DNA of 64,000 nucleotides from Pochonia chlamydosporia 170 (GCF_001653235.2 NC_035794.1:2418001-2482000); one strand, 5' to 3'. Numbered from the stretch's first letter, positions 11,358 to 22,725 are shown. The notes: generated by a model from the letters alone, not told the origin. Program-made: numbers and translations.

Positions 11358-12727
11358 ATGAGTGCCCAAATATCTTTTCTGGTAGGAGCAGTCCCTACAT
11401 CCCCCGCCACGGCCGTGCACCCCGCTATGCCGACAACGGCCAGCGCAAGCAATCGCTCCAGTCCCCAGCGGCGTCCCCAGCGGCGTCTGCAGGAAACAGG
11501 GCCTTGCACTACGCCTTGACATTGGGATGGGAATGGTATACTGGGGCGCAGCCAGCTGATGAAGAAATCTAGGACGGGACGTACACGTTAATCCACATCC
11601 CTCTCGACCTGTACACGACCTTTCTTCAACCAATCCTCCGAGTCCTCGTCCCTCAAACACAGCGCCTTCACCTTGGGGCCGGCTACAGGCACGATGCGGA
11701 GGAGCTAGACGGCCTCTCCGAGGAGAATCAGCACGGGTTTTTAAACATTAGTGTCACACCGCTGGAAGCGTCTATTGTGTGCCATACATCATGGGCCAAA
11801 AACGTATTTGAGCCCGTCATCAGCAAACTGTCAGCGCAGCAAGCCAAGTCCGTGTCCGTATTCGCCGACTCATACATGGTGTTGTCGGTCATTGGCGCCG
11901 GCCTGGATGCTGCCACGCGAGTGTTGGAATTGAGCTCTCCGCTTGCCCTGGCCGGTATCCCCATCTTCTTCATCACCACGTACTACTCAGACTTTATACT
12001 GGCGCCAACTCGAGAACGACAAAATGTCGTGGCGGCCCTGCGTGAGAGAGGCTTTGAAATGTCCGAGAACCAATCCAACTTTGTCTCATCCCCGACGTAC
12101 AGTCGCAAAAACTCGGCGAGCCACCATTCTTCGTCTCCGCCGAGCACGCCGCCTCCTTCAAATGACAATGAGCTCCAGCTGAGGACGTTTGACCTCTTGC
12201 ACAAGCGCAGCGTCTCGCCGTATGTCGATGAGGACCTGGAACTGGTCCAGTGCTCCGGGCGAGAAATTTCTCAGCTGGCAGATGCGTACGGGCACCGGTC
12301 GTCCATCAGCCGTCACACCGTAACGGACAACCGGCAGTCGTGGATTGAAAATGTCGACACAAAACTGTACGCGTCGCTGATATCCGTGCTCGTCTCCCAG
12401 CCGCGATTCATCTCCATCACCCTGGCCCACGAAGATCCGCCGTCACTGTTGATGGATAAGAACCTATTGGGCCTCTTTAGCGACTCGCTCGTGGGCGACA
12501 TGGACAATATTCTGATTCCCATATTTCTCGACCTTGTCAATCTGCCGTCCGAGGTTACGGGCATCGTGTGCGGAGTGTCTGGGCGACTGGTGGACGACAT
12601 GCAGATGAAGGCCACTTCGGAGCTGTCGTACTTGTCGACGGCGCGGGCAGGCGTCGTGATTTTGCCAGAGGAGCAGTCGACACGCGCATTGAGCATCTTG
12701 AAACCACTGCTCGAGAAGGATGACTAG
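11358..12727 (+). CDS. ACT-domain protein of the CASTOR-like family
   Basis: Fungal relative of the ACT-domain proteins that include the animal arginine sensor CASTOR1, a regulator of the GATOR2-TORC1 axis. Two exons: 11358-11381 (eight codons, MSAQISFL) and 11573-12727, joined in phase 0 across a 191-base intron (GTAGGA...CTAG) with a CTGAT branch site. The join yields MSAQISFL-DGTYTLIHIPLDLY, the opening seen in this family. The product is 392 residues. A first ACT-like unit with its VSVFADSYMVLSVIGAG strand-helix element is followed by a Ser/Pro-rich linker (about 165-205) and a second unit ending in VCGVSGRL and STARAGVVILPEE. The C-terminal module resembles the ACT_7/CASTOR ligand half. 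Ligand binding in fungi is not established. The gene converges with the IMPACT-like gene 331 bases away. Confidence 0.7.
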
Positions 12728-13058
12728 GCTTGCATAAGGTATCCTGGGTAACAGAACAGGATACGGGGTTCATGAGGCATAACAAAAGTTTGTTGGGATT
12801 CTGATTGTATCCAGTTCATGTATCTAGTTGCTGTATCTTGTAGGGCATCATTTATTGGATACCATGCCATTCACAGGTGTCACCGTCAGTGACCATGTCG
12901 CCCCCATACCATTTGGCATCACGACATCCCTCTCAGTTGTCATATGCACCAGCATCTCATATACCATTTGGCACGGCGATAACCTCATTCAGCCCCCTCA
13001 CCATCCATCACTTCTTCACCGCAATCTCCCTCCCATACCCGCGACATCAAACCTCATC
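12728..13058. other. Convergent 3' intergenic region
   Basis: This 331-base gap lies between two converging genes and should contain both polyadenylation regions. No gene was seen in it. Confidence 0.5.
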
Positions 13059-13847
13059 TCACCCCGCCACGCCCGCCCTAACCATCCCATCCCTCGCAAC
13101 GCCATTAATAACCGCAAACCTCCTCGGCCCCAGCTTCACCCCCCCATACCAGCGACTCACCACCACAACCGCCCCCCAAACCCCCATCACCCCCATCAAA
13201 TGCAACAGCCTTCCCCCCGCCGCCGCCTCCCCATCATCATCACAGTCCTGGAACTGCGTGCCCCCCTCCCCCCTCACCCTCCACGCCGTGATGTTGTGCG
13301 TCGCCGCCCTCACCTTTCTATCCGTGGCCACGAGATGCGCTACAAACCCCTTGGCCTCCTCGGGCGTCGTGATCCTCGCCACTCTCGCCACAAACGTCGA
13401 CTTGTTCTCGACTACGACCTCTGATAATACCCATTCTGGTGGTGGAAAGTCCCATTCCGAGAGTGGTTGCTTTTTCGGCTCCGAGTCCGGCTGCGGCTCT
13501 GGCTCCGGGTCCGGCGGGGGGAGAAGCTCCTCATACTGTCTGCCGAATTCTTCTACCGCGTCAAATAGACACACGCTGCCTGGGTCAAACACACTGCTCA
13601 GTACGTCGTTGAAGAGGCGCACGTCTCTTGCGCCGGCGCCCTTGACGCCGCCTGAGGAGTGGTGCGTGCCGAGGACTATCGGTGGTTGTGCAGGATATGA
13701 CGCCGGGAATTGGATCTTGAGGGATGATGCATCGCCTGGGAGTTTGAGAATGTATATTGATGAGGACTCGTCCTCCGTGAGTGTGAGTGAACCATCGCCG
13801 TAGATGGAGTTGATGGCCTCCACTTCGTCTAGAAGTTCGTCAGACAT
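13059..13847 (-). CDS. RWD + IMPACT/YIH1-like domain protein
   Basis: Protein of 262 residues with an N-terminal RWD domain (MSDELLDEVEAINSIYGD..., the YP...P signature in FPASYPAQPPIVLG) and a C-terminal UPF0029/IMPACT domain (from VVENKSTFVARVARI to VVVVSRWYGGVKLGPRRF). This architecture is that of yeast Yih1 and animal IMPACT, which bind Gcn1 through the RWD domain and restrain activation of the eIF2-alpha kinase Gcn2 in amino-acid starvation. A Pro-Glu/Asp repeat linker (PDPEPEPQPDSEP) joins the halves. The frame is open upstream, but I chose the ATG at 13847 because RWD proteins start directly with this motif. The C-terminus stops soon after the conserved strand, shorter than Yih1. It could instead be one of the other fungal RWD/UPF0029 paralogues, which differ in function. 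Confidence 0.8.
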   Translation of the reverse strand: MSDELLDEVEAINSIYGDGSLTLTEDESSSIYILKLPGDASSLKIQFPASYPAQPPIVLGTHHSSGGVKGAGARDVRLFNDVLSSVFDPGSVCLFDAVEEFGRQYEELLPPPDPEPEPQPDSEPKKQPLSEWDFPPPEWVLSEVVVENKSTFVARVARITTPEEAKGFVAHLVATDRKVRAATHNITAWRVRGEGGTQFQDCDDDGEAAAGGRLLHLMGVMGVWGAVVVVSRWYGGVKLGPRRFAVINGVARDGMVRAGVAG

Positions 13848-14139
13848 TGCAAGACGGCAAGTTGAGACAGCTTTCATGTCTGGTCCGGAGCTCTTTGTGT
13901 TTGGATGATGCTCAAATTCCGCACAGTGTCAATTGTGGGTCTCGCCCACATCCTTCACCTACACACACATGCACATACACAACTGGCTTTGGACACAGCA
14001 ATTTTGATTGCAAACCACTAGACTCAAACACACTTTATGATACGGTCACATGCTCTGCCTCCAGCAACGTCTGTTCTATAGTGCCATCCGCCAACTCAAA
14101 AGCAAAAAACTAGGTACAAGGTTGCACATCCACCGGTTC

Positions 14140-16418
14140 TTACTCGTCAATGACGGACGCAAACTTGTCCGTCATTTCTTGTTGAATGGCTTCGTACTGT
14201 TCGGAGTTAGCAAGTACAGACGAGATGTGCGAGCAGAACAGAGGGAGTGGGAGCAACAAACCTTCTTGGTGATTACCTCTTGGCCATCCGCAGGAACCTC
14301 AAACTTGAGTTGCCTCAACTTGGCCTGCAAGTCGCTGGTGGCTTCACGGACCTTGCCCCAGTTTTGGCCTTGGGCAATTGCCTTTTGCGCCTCGTCGTGG
14401 AAGCCAACCATGAGCTTCATCATCCACTCCGTCTTCCAGATGGGGCAGAACTGGTCGTAGTCTGAGTAGCCGTTTTGTTGCAGGAAGTCTTCCTTGATCA
14501 GGGCAGCGAGATCAAGAGTAATCTTGTCGGGATCGGACAAGGCACTCTTGCCGACGAGCTGCACGACCTGGTCGAGCTCTTCAGAGTCTGAAATGAGCTG
14601 CTTGATTCGGTCTCGGAGCCGGGGGAACTCGGGGTAGTCCTTTTCGTAGTACTTGTCGAGCACGTTCGTGTATTTGCTGTACGACAAGGACGTGTTGATG
14701 GAGGGGAAGTGCTTTCGCTGGGCGAGCTTCTTGTCGAGACCCCAAAACACCTGCACAATACCGAGGGTGGACGTGGTGACGGGATCTGAAAAGTCACCAC
14801 CGGGAGGGCTGACGGCGCCGACGATGCTCACGCTGCCGTGCCGCTCCGGGGAGCCCAGGGTCTGCACCTTGCCGGCGCGCTCGTAAAAGGAAGCGAGCTT
14901 GGCACTGAGGTAGGCAGGGAAACCCTGATCGGCAGGCATCTCTCCCAACCGACCAGAAAGCTCTCTCAGGGCCTCAGCCCATCGCGATGTGGAATCAGCC
15001 ATCATGGCCACGTCCAGACCCTGGTCACGGAAGTACTCGGCGACGGTAATGCCAGTGTAAATGGAGGCTTCTCGGGCGGCGACGGGCATGTTGGACGTGT
15101 TGGCAATCAGGGTCGTTCGCTTCATGATGGGTTCCTTGCGTCCGTCAACGTCAATGGACAGCTCGGGGAAATCTTTCAAGACTTCGGCCATTTCGTTTCC
15201 TCGCTCGCCGCACCCGACGTACACAATGACGTCGCTGTTGGAAAACTTGGACACAGACTGGCTAATGACGGTCTTGCCGCACCCAAAGGCACCGGGAATG
15301 GCCACGGTACCGCCCTGGACACTGGGGAAGAGGGCATCCAAAACACGCTGGCCGACGAGGAAGGGCTGGTCAGCAGCCAGCTTTTCGGTGGTGGGACGGG
15401 GCACTCGGACGGGCCACGACTGCATCATGGGGTATTCAGTCTTTTTGCCGTCAAACTCAACCTCGAGAATGTTTTCAGCCACCGTGTATTCGCCCTTGGA
15501 GGCAATCTTGGTAATGGTACCGCGAGCTCGGGGCGGGAACAAAATCTTGTGGTTGGAGATGAAAGAGTTCTCAAAGACTGTACCCCAGACGTCACCGCCA
15601 GAGATGTGGTCGCCAACCTTCTTGTTGGGGGTGAACTGCCACTTCTTCTTGCGGTCGAGCGACGGGACTGAGATGCCTCGGGGGATGTAAATCGTCTTGG
15701 ATACGTTGGAGATCTCCTCCAGCGGCCGCTGGATACCGTCGTAGATGCCGTTGAGCAGACCGGGGCCTAGCTCGACCGACAAGGGCTTTCCGCTTCGAGC
15801 GACGGGGTCGCCAACCTTGACGCCAGCTGGCAGAAATTGTGGTAAGCATTGGCTGCCTGAAACATGAACTCCATCAGTTGATTAGAAAATTGCCATACCG
15901 GTTTCTTCGTAGACCTGGATGGAGGCCTGGTCGCCGTTGATTCGAATGACTTCGCCGACTAGGTTGTCATGACCGACTTTGACCTGGTGTTGAGACGTGA
16001 GCCACTGGAGTCCCCAAGATGCCACCGACACAACTTACAAGTTCGTACATGGCAACACCAATCATGTCTTCGGCCACGATAACGGGACTGTTGGGCAGGT
16101 TAGCAGATAGCCCGGGCCAGGTTGGTGACAGGTAGCTTCCACGGACCCGGAAATGGAGTAGATTTTGCCTGCGAAGCCATGTTAGCGAGGTGACAAAAAC
16201 TCAAATTGGATTGGAAAAGCAGCGCACCATAGTGAATGGCATCATCGCCGGCATTTTTTGTCTTCTATTGGAAGCAACGAGGTTAGCGGATTGTTGGAAT
16301 AGCAGGCGGCGGGGCAACGACGCCGACCGTCACGAGGTCCCAAGAGCCATCGAGAAACGGTCGGGACGTTGTTCCGCACTACATGTAGCTTCATGGCGGG
16401 TGCGCATACAGACGGCAT
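14140..16418 (-). CDS. VMA1: V-type H+-ATPase catalytic subunit A
   Basis: Catalytic A subunit of the V1 sector, which hydrolyses ATP to acidify the vacuole and other organelles. Seven minus-strand exons are proposed: 16410-16418, 16228-16264, 16147-16168, 16039-16087, 15899-15983, 14262-15826 and 14140-14196. They are phase-consistent and give 607 residues, the length of the Neurospora protein. The last intron (14197-14261) restores the conserved end [18 protein letters not shown]. Walker A GAFGCGKT lies near residues 246-253 and [13 protein letters not shown] in the catalytic region. The site where yeast Vma1 carries its intein (the Cys of GCGKT) is uninterrupted, so there is no intein. One donor (GTCCGT at the 16147 boundary) is weak. 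The first exon has only three codons (MPS); the start is the least certain part, with an alternative ATG at about 16390. Upstream bases are open in the same frame (see the 16242-17081 entry). Confidence 0.92.
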
Positions 16419-17081
16419 CTTGTTCGGAGGTGCTGATGTCGACTCAGGCTCTTGATGACGGCAGGGAGAGCGCTCGGACGAGGGCGACGAATGCTGTTGC
16501 GATGACAGCGTCGACGTTGATGAGGGAGATGGTGAAGGTAGTGAAGGTGAAGGTGGAGAGTTCAAAGGCAGCTCTGGCACAGCTGCCGCACCGTCGAAGC
16601 GGATTGGATGTTGGGAGGATGGTGGGGATGGTGGAGGCGATGATGCAGCGGAGGCAGCAGCAGCAGAGGTCACAGCTGCAGTGGCAGTTGAGGCAGGAGC
16701 ACCAGCCAAGGCAGGCGCAACAGTGCCAACCAAGGAGCCAGTCAGAGGCGCCTCCTTCTCCGTCCCTGTTTCCGAGACCAGGACGTCAGAGAGGACGGAT
16801 GGAGAAGCAGGCGGCGAGGCTGGCCCAAAGACGGATGCCGCAAGCACGGAACCACGACGAGACCCGGCTGGAGACCAACCGCCGCCGCTTGCCCCTGGCG
16901 ACGCTGGCAAGGGAAACGCAGCTCCAGAAGACGAGTCACTGGTTCCAGGGCGAGACGACGAGAACGAGTTGCTCCTGTGGCGGATGAGGTCCAGCAGCGA
17001 AGGCCGGGCCTTGAGTCGGGGGCGGAATCCGGGTTGCATACACGACGGCCGACGCTCTTCGATGGCTGCTGCCAATGCCAA
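16242..17081 (-). CDS. Ser/Pro/Ala-rich open frame upstream of and overlapping VMA1
   Basis: A 279-codon open frame starting MALAAAIEERRPSC with a basic motif GFRPRLKARPSLLDLIRHR near residues 18-36, followed by a Ser/Ala/Pro-rich low-complexity tail. The beginning looks like genuine protein; the end runs through the proposed first exon, first intron and second exon of VMA1. The frame at the VMA1 ATG (16418) is the same as this frame, so the region could be (a) a separate gene whose last exon ends before VMA1, (b) a 221-residue N-terminal extension of a VMA1 isoform, or (c) a 5' leader with accidental openness. Plus-strand open frames over the same bases are Gln/Arg-rich and look like shadows of a CAG-rich patch near 16650. 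No family recognised. Confidence 0.35.
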   Translation of the reverse strand: MALAAAIEERRPSCMQPGFRPRLKARPSLLDLIRHRSNSFSSSRPGTSDSSSGAAFPLPASPGASGGGWSPAGSRRGSVLAASVFGPASPPASPSVLSDVLVSETGTEKEAPLTGSLVGTVAPALAGAPASTATAAVTSAAAASAASSPPPSPPSSQHPIRFDGAAAVPELPLNSPPSPSLPSPSPSSTSTLSSQQHSSPSSERSPCRHQEPESTSAPPNKMPSVCAPAMKLHVVRNNVPTVSRWLLGPRDGRRRCPAACYSNNPLTSLLPIEDKKCRR

Positions 17082-17554
17082 TCAGTGAGCGAAGCTTCTA
17101 AGCTGGTGGCTTTGTTGTTGCTTTGTTGTTTGTTGCTCTGAACAATCGTATCATGGGAGCGTGACGGTCGGTGACGCATTACACGCACCAGCCACTTCAT
17201 TGTTGGGCTGAGACAGGGGTCTTCACCTAATCGAGACCACACGGTGCACGAAACTTGTACCACGAAGTTCATACGCTACCCTACGCTGCAACTTATCAGT
17301 GTTGCCTGGGTTGAATACCTTCCAAGCGTCAAATGAATGAACTAAAGACAACTCGGATCACTTCATCAGCTCCAGTCTGGTGAGTAAATCCCAGCCACAA
17401 TGCATTCATCCCGCAAACGGGATACGAGATACGGCCAACACGATGGAAGCCACTGCACCCTCACCTCACTTTCAACCACATCCTGCATGTCATGTAATTC
17501 ATCATAAATACCTCCATCTATCATATATACATCAGCAAACAAGACAACGCCTCA
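17082..17554. other. Intergenic, no gene seen
   Basis: This 473-base gap lies downstream of the sphingomyelinase stop codon and upstream of the Ser/Pro-rich frame. Nothing was recognised apart from AT-rich sequence at 17500-17530, which fits a 3' UTR. Confidence 0.5.
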
Positions 17555-19768
17555 CTAAGCGGCCTCGGCTCCCTTGATGCCCTTGGCCTTGGCCTCCGCA
17601 ACGACATCTCCCATGACCCTCTTCAACTCTGCGAGCGCGGCTTCGTCCGTTCCCACAGTCGTTAGCGTCTTCAACGTAATGGGAACACCGCACTCGTCGT
17701 GCTCTCCCCTCTCGGCGTGAATGCCAGACCTCTTTGTCAGGTTGATGCCAGGCTTGGGCTTCCAGCAGTTGTCTTGGCTGCGGCCGGCGCGGAGCTGGCA
17801 AATTTCATTGGTCTTGCATTCGCCTGTGCAGGCAGCAGCCTGCCAACCCCGCGACTTGCGTGCAATGTAGGCGTTGAACTGGGAATCGTCGTTCTCGAAG
17901 GCGACGGTGACGTTGTGCCAGAATGCGGGTGTGAGCTCGGCCCGGGGGTCGGTAAGGGGAGGCGAGACGAGGGGGCCGTAGGATTCCTTGGCAGAGTAGA
18001 ATTTTGTCCAGACGGGCGTGGTCTGGAAGGAAGGGTTGGTCATGTCTGCCATGTAGGTGGTGTGATCGAGGACGGCAAAGGTGTCGGGGTCGACAGTGTA
18101 GACGCGGAACGAGGGCATGCCCGAGGTTGGCGTGAGCGAGGGCGCAATGTAGGATGTCATGAAGGCGTTGGACGCGCTGCGTTTGGTGTAGTCGCTGTAG
18201 GAGACCTCAAAGTGGTCGACGTGCGTGTGACCAAAGAACATGGCCGCAATGGTGTTTTGATACCGCCTGAATACTTGGTCGAGGTAGTTGGAGCCGTCAC
18301 GGAGGGCGTCTGCTTCACCGAGCGGCATGTGGCCCATGATGTACACCCGCTCGTTGGCCTTTTCGGCCGCGTTTAGCTCGTTGATGAGCCACGCAATTTG
18401 ACCGTTGGGGTCCTTGTCGTCGTAGGCCTGGTACATCCAAAAGTTGTGGCGGTAGTAGAGGTTGGTGTTGAGCGAGATGATGCGGAGGTTGCCGTTGGGA
18501 TACTTGGTTGAGTAGGCACCAATCTTTTCCACCGTGGATGTTGAGCCTTGGCCAATCCAGTGTGCCCAGTCGGAGGAGAGAAGATCGTAGATCCATTGGC
18601 TGTCGTGACCGATGGCATTGGGGACAAAGGCATTGACGGGGTGAGCCTCATGGTTACCAGCGGTGCCGTAGACGAGCTTGAGGGTTGAGTTCATGGTGTC
18701 GTAGGCATGTTGGACTGACTGGTTAGTATGGAGGGTGATGAAAAAGGGAGGCCGCACGTACTCAAGTTGGTGTTGTATGTCTGGCTGGTGTTCCAGATGG
18801 CGTGGTCGACAATATCGCCAGTGAAAATGGTAAACGCGGCATCTGGAACAATCTTGTTGATGGCGTCGTACATGCTTCTCTCGAGCGTAAAGGGCACATC
18901 ACACATGTGGTCTCCGTTGGGTCCCGCAGGGAACTTGGTGTTGCCAGGCTGGTCTGCCGTGGTGTAGGGCCTGATTCATTAGTCCTGGCTCCGTTCGGGC
19001 GCGAGACGGGTGAAAAGCGTACCTGCAGCAGATGGGTCGACCATCACACTGAGTGCTCGATCCGGGCACATACAAGGGATCGATGTGAATGTCAGAGTAG
19101 TGCACAATCTTGATTGGGTCCTTGCCGCTCAGCTTGGGACGACCACCGGCAGGCTGGCCCGATGGGAAAGTCACATCCCACGTAGCCACATCGGGATATC
19201 CGCAGACGCCCAGGAATGTGGTACAAAAAGCCTTGGACGTTCTCGAGCCGACGGAAATCTTGCGAACGTCTGCGGCGATGATGGGACCTTCGAGGGCAAC
19301 GGCGCCATCGCAAACATCATCAGGTTGGACCTAGGCCCTTGGTAAGCTACCGTAGCCGCTGCAGAAATATACGATCAATACAAACCTTGGCAAGTTTGCA
19401 AATGCCCTGAATCACCTTGACAAAGGCTCCATCGCCGAAAAATGCGAGAACTTTGAGTGCACCAAGGAGCGCCTACACACAAGGTCAGCATAGATCGTCG
19501 TGCACATGTAAGCCGTTGGCCAACTCACCTCCCCACCAGCACAGGTAGTAGCGTCCTTGACTTTTTGCCAGATATCGTCCAAAAGACCCCTTTCAACCAA
19601 AGCCGTGGTCAACGCTTCGACTTCACGCGGAGAAAGCTGCTCCAAGTCCCGCGTGGTGAGCAGCTCAAAGTCTCGTGCAAACAGGCTGCGAGATTCCTCC
19701 GAAACGGCAGCAGCAGCTTGTGCCAGAGGCCCGAAAGCAAGCAGCGGGAGAAGTGAGCCTGGACGCAT
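17555..19768 (-). CDS. Secreted acid sphingomyelinase-like phosphodiesterase
   Basis: Metallophosphoesterase of the acid sphingomyelinase family, which hydrolyses sphingomyelin-type phosphodiesters. Five minus-strand exons: 19529-19768, 19386-19472, 19023-19330, 18762-18970 and 17555-18714. Introns of 47-56 bases are phase-consistent, giving 667 residues. The protein starts with a signal peptide (MRPGSLLPLLAFGPLAQA). A saposin-like region with paired cysteines (ATTCAGGE..., CKLAK, FCTTFLGVC) follows. The calcineurin-like core shows all metal-ligand motifs in order: SDIHIDPLY, FTGDIVDHAIW, GTAGNHE, GHMPLGE and FFGHTHVDHFEV. A Cys-containing C-terminal region ends in an Ala/Lys-rich tail. A phase-2/1 intron splits the Arg codon after RPICC. 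Secretion or vacuolar delivery is likely; the substrate in a fungus (ceramide phosphoinositol lipids or host sphingomyelin) is not shown. Confidence 0.9.
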
Positions 19769-22101
19769 GGCTACAGTGGTGATCCAAACGGACGGTGACG
19801 GCGGTTTGAGACACAAAAAAAAAAAAAAAACAGTGAGGCAGTGACTGACTGCACTCTTGCTCAATCACCAGTCGCTCGTGGCTCGCGTGACTTGGCCCGA
19901 CGAGCTCCTGGACTCATCTCTGGGGCGGCCATCTGGCGAGATTTATGTATGCAGCAGGATGGCACTAAACAAATAAGAAAGCATCCAATACAACCGGTCC
20001 TCGGTCACAATCGTCATATGCACCATGTCTGTCTCACACAAGGATCACCTCTTCTTGTGCGAACCCCAACCAAGCCAGCCGCTCGGCTTACAATGCCGTC
20101 CCGGGTCGCCAATGTCACGTCGACCACGAGCTGCCCCGATGGATTAGTTGCAAGTTCGGGAGCTCGCTTCGAGATGTAAGTGGTGCTTGTGTCTGGGGAG
20201 AGTAATCCAAAGTCGGGCATTAGCTTGATCCAATAAGGGATAAGATGAACGACATGCCCTCTTGGCTCGAGTACAGCTGTGCTTCGGACATGATGTCGTT
20301 CCTGACGGGCAACTGTGGATGACACCATGTGCCAGGGGAGCTGAACCAGGGGACTGGATAAAGTCGGTAGCGTAACTGGACAAAGCGCCGCCGGCCGGGC
20401 AGATGCGAATTGGAGACGATGCTGTTATTGGCAGCTGGATAGTGTGTTTGTATTTGGGCGGAGCAGAAGGTGGCGCGGAATTTTGGACGGAGAGCCCTGC
20501 GAGCTTGTTGTTGGAGAATCAGAGAAGCATGCTCGCAGAGGAAAAGGTGTGGGAGTGAAAGGAAGCCTGATTGGACGGGCGGCGAGGCACGAACCGGACG
20601 GTAATCTGCTTTGGGCTGCACACTTGCAGTCTCGTGAGGCCAGCCACCACGTCTTAGCATCTAGCAAGATTCGATCGGGGAGGTTGCATTGATGTGTCGA
20701 GAAGTGGAAATTGTGGCAATTAGACAAAGTTGAGCGGTGCGCACCGGCCCACGAACCAGAGACTTTGGCCACGACTGGTGCAACATAGACGTCCGAAACC
20801 AAAAAGCAACAACTCGTCCATCTGCCAAGTCAGACGGCCCATCTCTCCCGGGCGCACCAAGAACCGGCACTTTAGCTCTTGTGGTCTGTTCAACCCATCT
20901 CGGATAATTCAACCCCATGTGACACACGACTCGTCTTGTGCAACGCACATAAGGCATCAAAACTCCGACGCAGGCAAGCTGATGAAGTAGTCTGCAGCAT
21001 CAACACAAGGATCGTCGTTCAAAGATGCAGCAGCCCCGCCAGCTCGCTTCAACATTGCTTCTGCCAGAATGTCACCGCCGCCGAGAATCCAGCATCCAAA
21101 CCATGCAGCCACGACAAACACGTTGACTCGTATGTTGACTCGTACGTCCGTTTTCCATCTTGTCCCTAAATGTTTCTAGCCCATCGCCTTGCCGATCTAG
21201 CGCCCACCGAACCTCTACATGTCTTGGGTTACACCAGAACGTATTGTTGTACGTACGAGCTGGACCAGTCAACACCCCGGCTTTCAGTACGACACTAATA
21301 GCAATTGCTGGAGAATCATGCCGAAGTCTGATAAACTCGTGGGGCTGCTGATGTAGGGTTTTGCCAAAGTTGATCCTGGAAATCTGATTTCGTCTCAACT
21401 CGCCCGCCAACGACGGCATCACGAGGCCACCGGCAACGGCTGGACCAGACTACCCTCGCGGCATCCACTAACGACACCGAGCCGGAGTGAATGGCACTTG
21501 GAGCCGCCGACAAGGATCTGGAGTCGGCTATGTGTGGAGATGGGCTTCATCGGCCTTTGGTTTTGTTATCCCGTCGTTTGTCGCCCCTATAAACTAAATG
21601 CTAGAGTTTTGATTACAATTGATCTACAGCTGTGTCCGGAACCTGCGAAACAGACGGCAACAAAGGCGTCGAATTGTGGGTGCAGACGAATAGTTGAACA
21701 GGGCACCCACACAGCAGAGGATGGTATGCGTGACAAGACGTCGGTATCCGTGGCCATCATGCTCAACACAAGTAGGAAACTTGCACCATCGACCAAGTGC
21801 GCAACAGTAACATCGACAGAAACAATGAAGTCGTTGTCAATTCATAATGCAATGAGATTTTGGGAATGCAGACTGATGACCGAATGTTGCCTGAGGTTAA
21901 GCCATCTCGGCTCCTTCCCGATTTCTACCAGGAACATTCTCCATCAACCCCGTGACATCGCACCGTGAATTCTCAACGACACTTCTTCCAGCCTCTCAAT
22001 CTCACAGCCCGTTCACCCATGGTCCATCTAACCATCACGTCGCCCATCATCCACCTACACCATATTTCCCAGGAAGCACAGATTACCCCAGACACCCCCG
22101 C
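19769..22101. other. Long stretch without a supported gene
   Basis: About 2.3 kb. It begins with the sphingomyelinase promoter, which includes an A16 run at about 19816-19831. Open frames of up to 156 codons occur on both strands, but none resembles a known family or has a convincing start. No repeats or mobile-element ends were seen. Confidence 0.45.
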
Positions 22102-22725
22102 ATGATGAACCCCGCGCAGCTCCCCATTAACGACCAACTCACCTACTTCAGAACCGCCGTCTCAACCAACAAGACCCTCCTCACCGTTCTCTCTCGCGCT
22201 GCATCCCTGCATCTGCCAAACTGGTATCTTGCGGGCGGCTCCATCTCCCAGACAATATGGAACTACATGTCTGGCCTGCCAGCCGAGCACGGCATCAATG
22301 ACTACGACCTCGTGTACCACGACGCCTCCGACTTGTCGTATGAGGCAGAAGACGCCGTGATCCAAAGCGGCAAGACGCTCTTTGCAGACATACCCGTCGA
22401 GGTTGAGATTCGCAACCAAGCACGCGTTCACCTGTGGTATGGACCGAAATACGGAATCCCATGTCCGGAGCACAAGTGCACAGAGTCCGCTATTGAGCAG
22501 TGGCTGACGACGAGTGCCATGGTGGGTATCCATGTGCGTGAGGATGGCGAGTGGGATGTTTTTGCGCCAAGGGGGTTTTCGGACTTTTTCAACCTGGTCG
22601 TGAGACCGCATCAGGCGTTGGGGACGAAGGAGGCGTATGAGAAGAAGGTGAGGCGGTGGAGGGGAAACTGGGATAATTTGGCCGTGATTCCGTGGGCGGA
22701 TGAATTGAAGCGGCCTGCGAATTGA
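22102..22725 (+). CDS. Nucleotidyltransferase-fold protein (NTP_transf_6 / COG3575 type)
   Basis: Protein of 207 residues from the ATG at 22102; the frame is open 50 codons upstream, but that part is His/Pro-rich and lacks conservation signals. The core WYLAGGSISQTIWNYMSGLPAEHGINDYDLVYHDASDLSYEAE matches the pattern of this family: a GG motif on the first strand, then a D-x-D pair (NDYDLV) that would bind metal. IPVEVEIRNQARVHLWY supplies a third acidic strand, and the segment CTESAIEQWLTT(S)AMVGIH is typical of the family. Members occur mainly in bacteria and fungi; their substrates are unknown and no catalytic role should be assumed. Intronless. A bacterial origin is possible but cannot be judged here. 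Confidence 0.75.
   Translation: MMNPAQLPINDQLTYFRTAVSTNKTLLTVLSRAASLHLPNWYLAGGSISQTIWNYMSGLPAEHGINDYDLVYHDASDLSYEAEDAVIQSGKTLFADIPVEVEIRNQARVHLWYGPKYGIPCPEHKCTESAIEQWLTTSAMVGIHVREDGEWDVFAPRGFSDFFNLVVRPHQALGTKEAYEKKVRRWRGNWDNLAVIPWADELKRPAN

Noticed and set aside
15270..15300. Possible VMA1 intein at the GCGKT site
   Set aside because: The Walker A region is continuous; no insertion is present.
16190..16987. Plus-strand Gln/Arg-rich frame of 265 codons
   Set aside because: It overlaps VMA1 exons and a CAG-rich patch and looks like the reverse shadow of the Ser/Ala/Pro-rich minus-strand frame.
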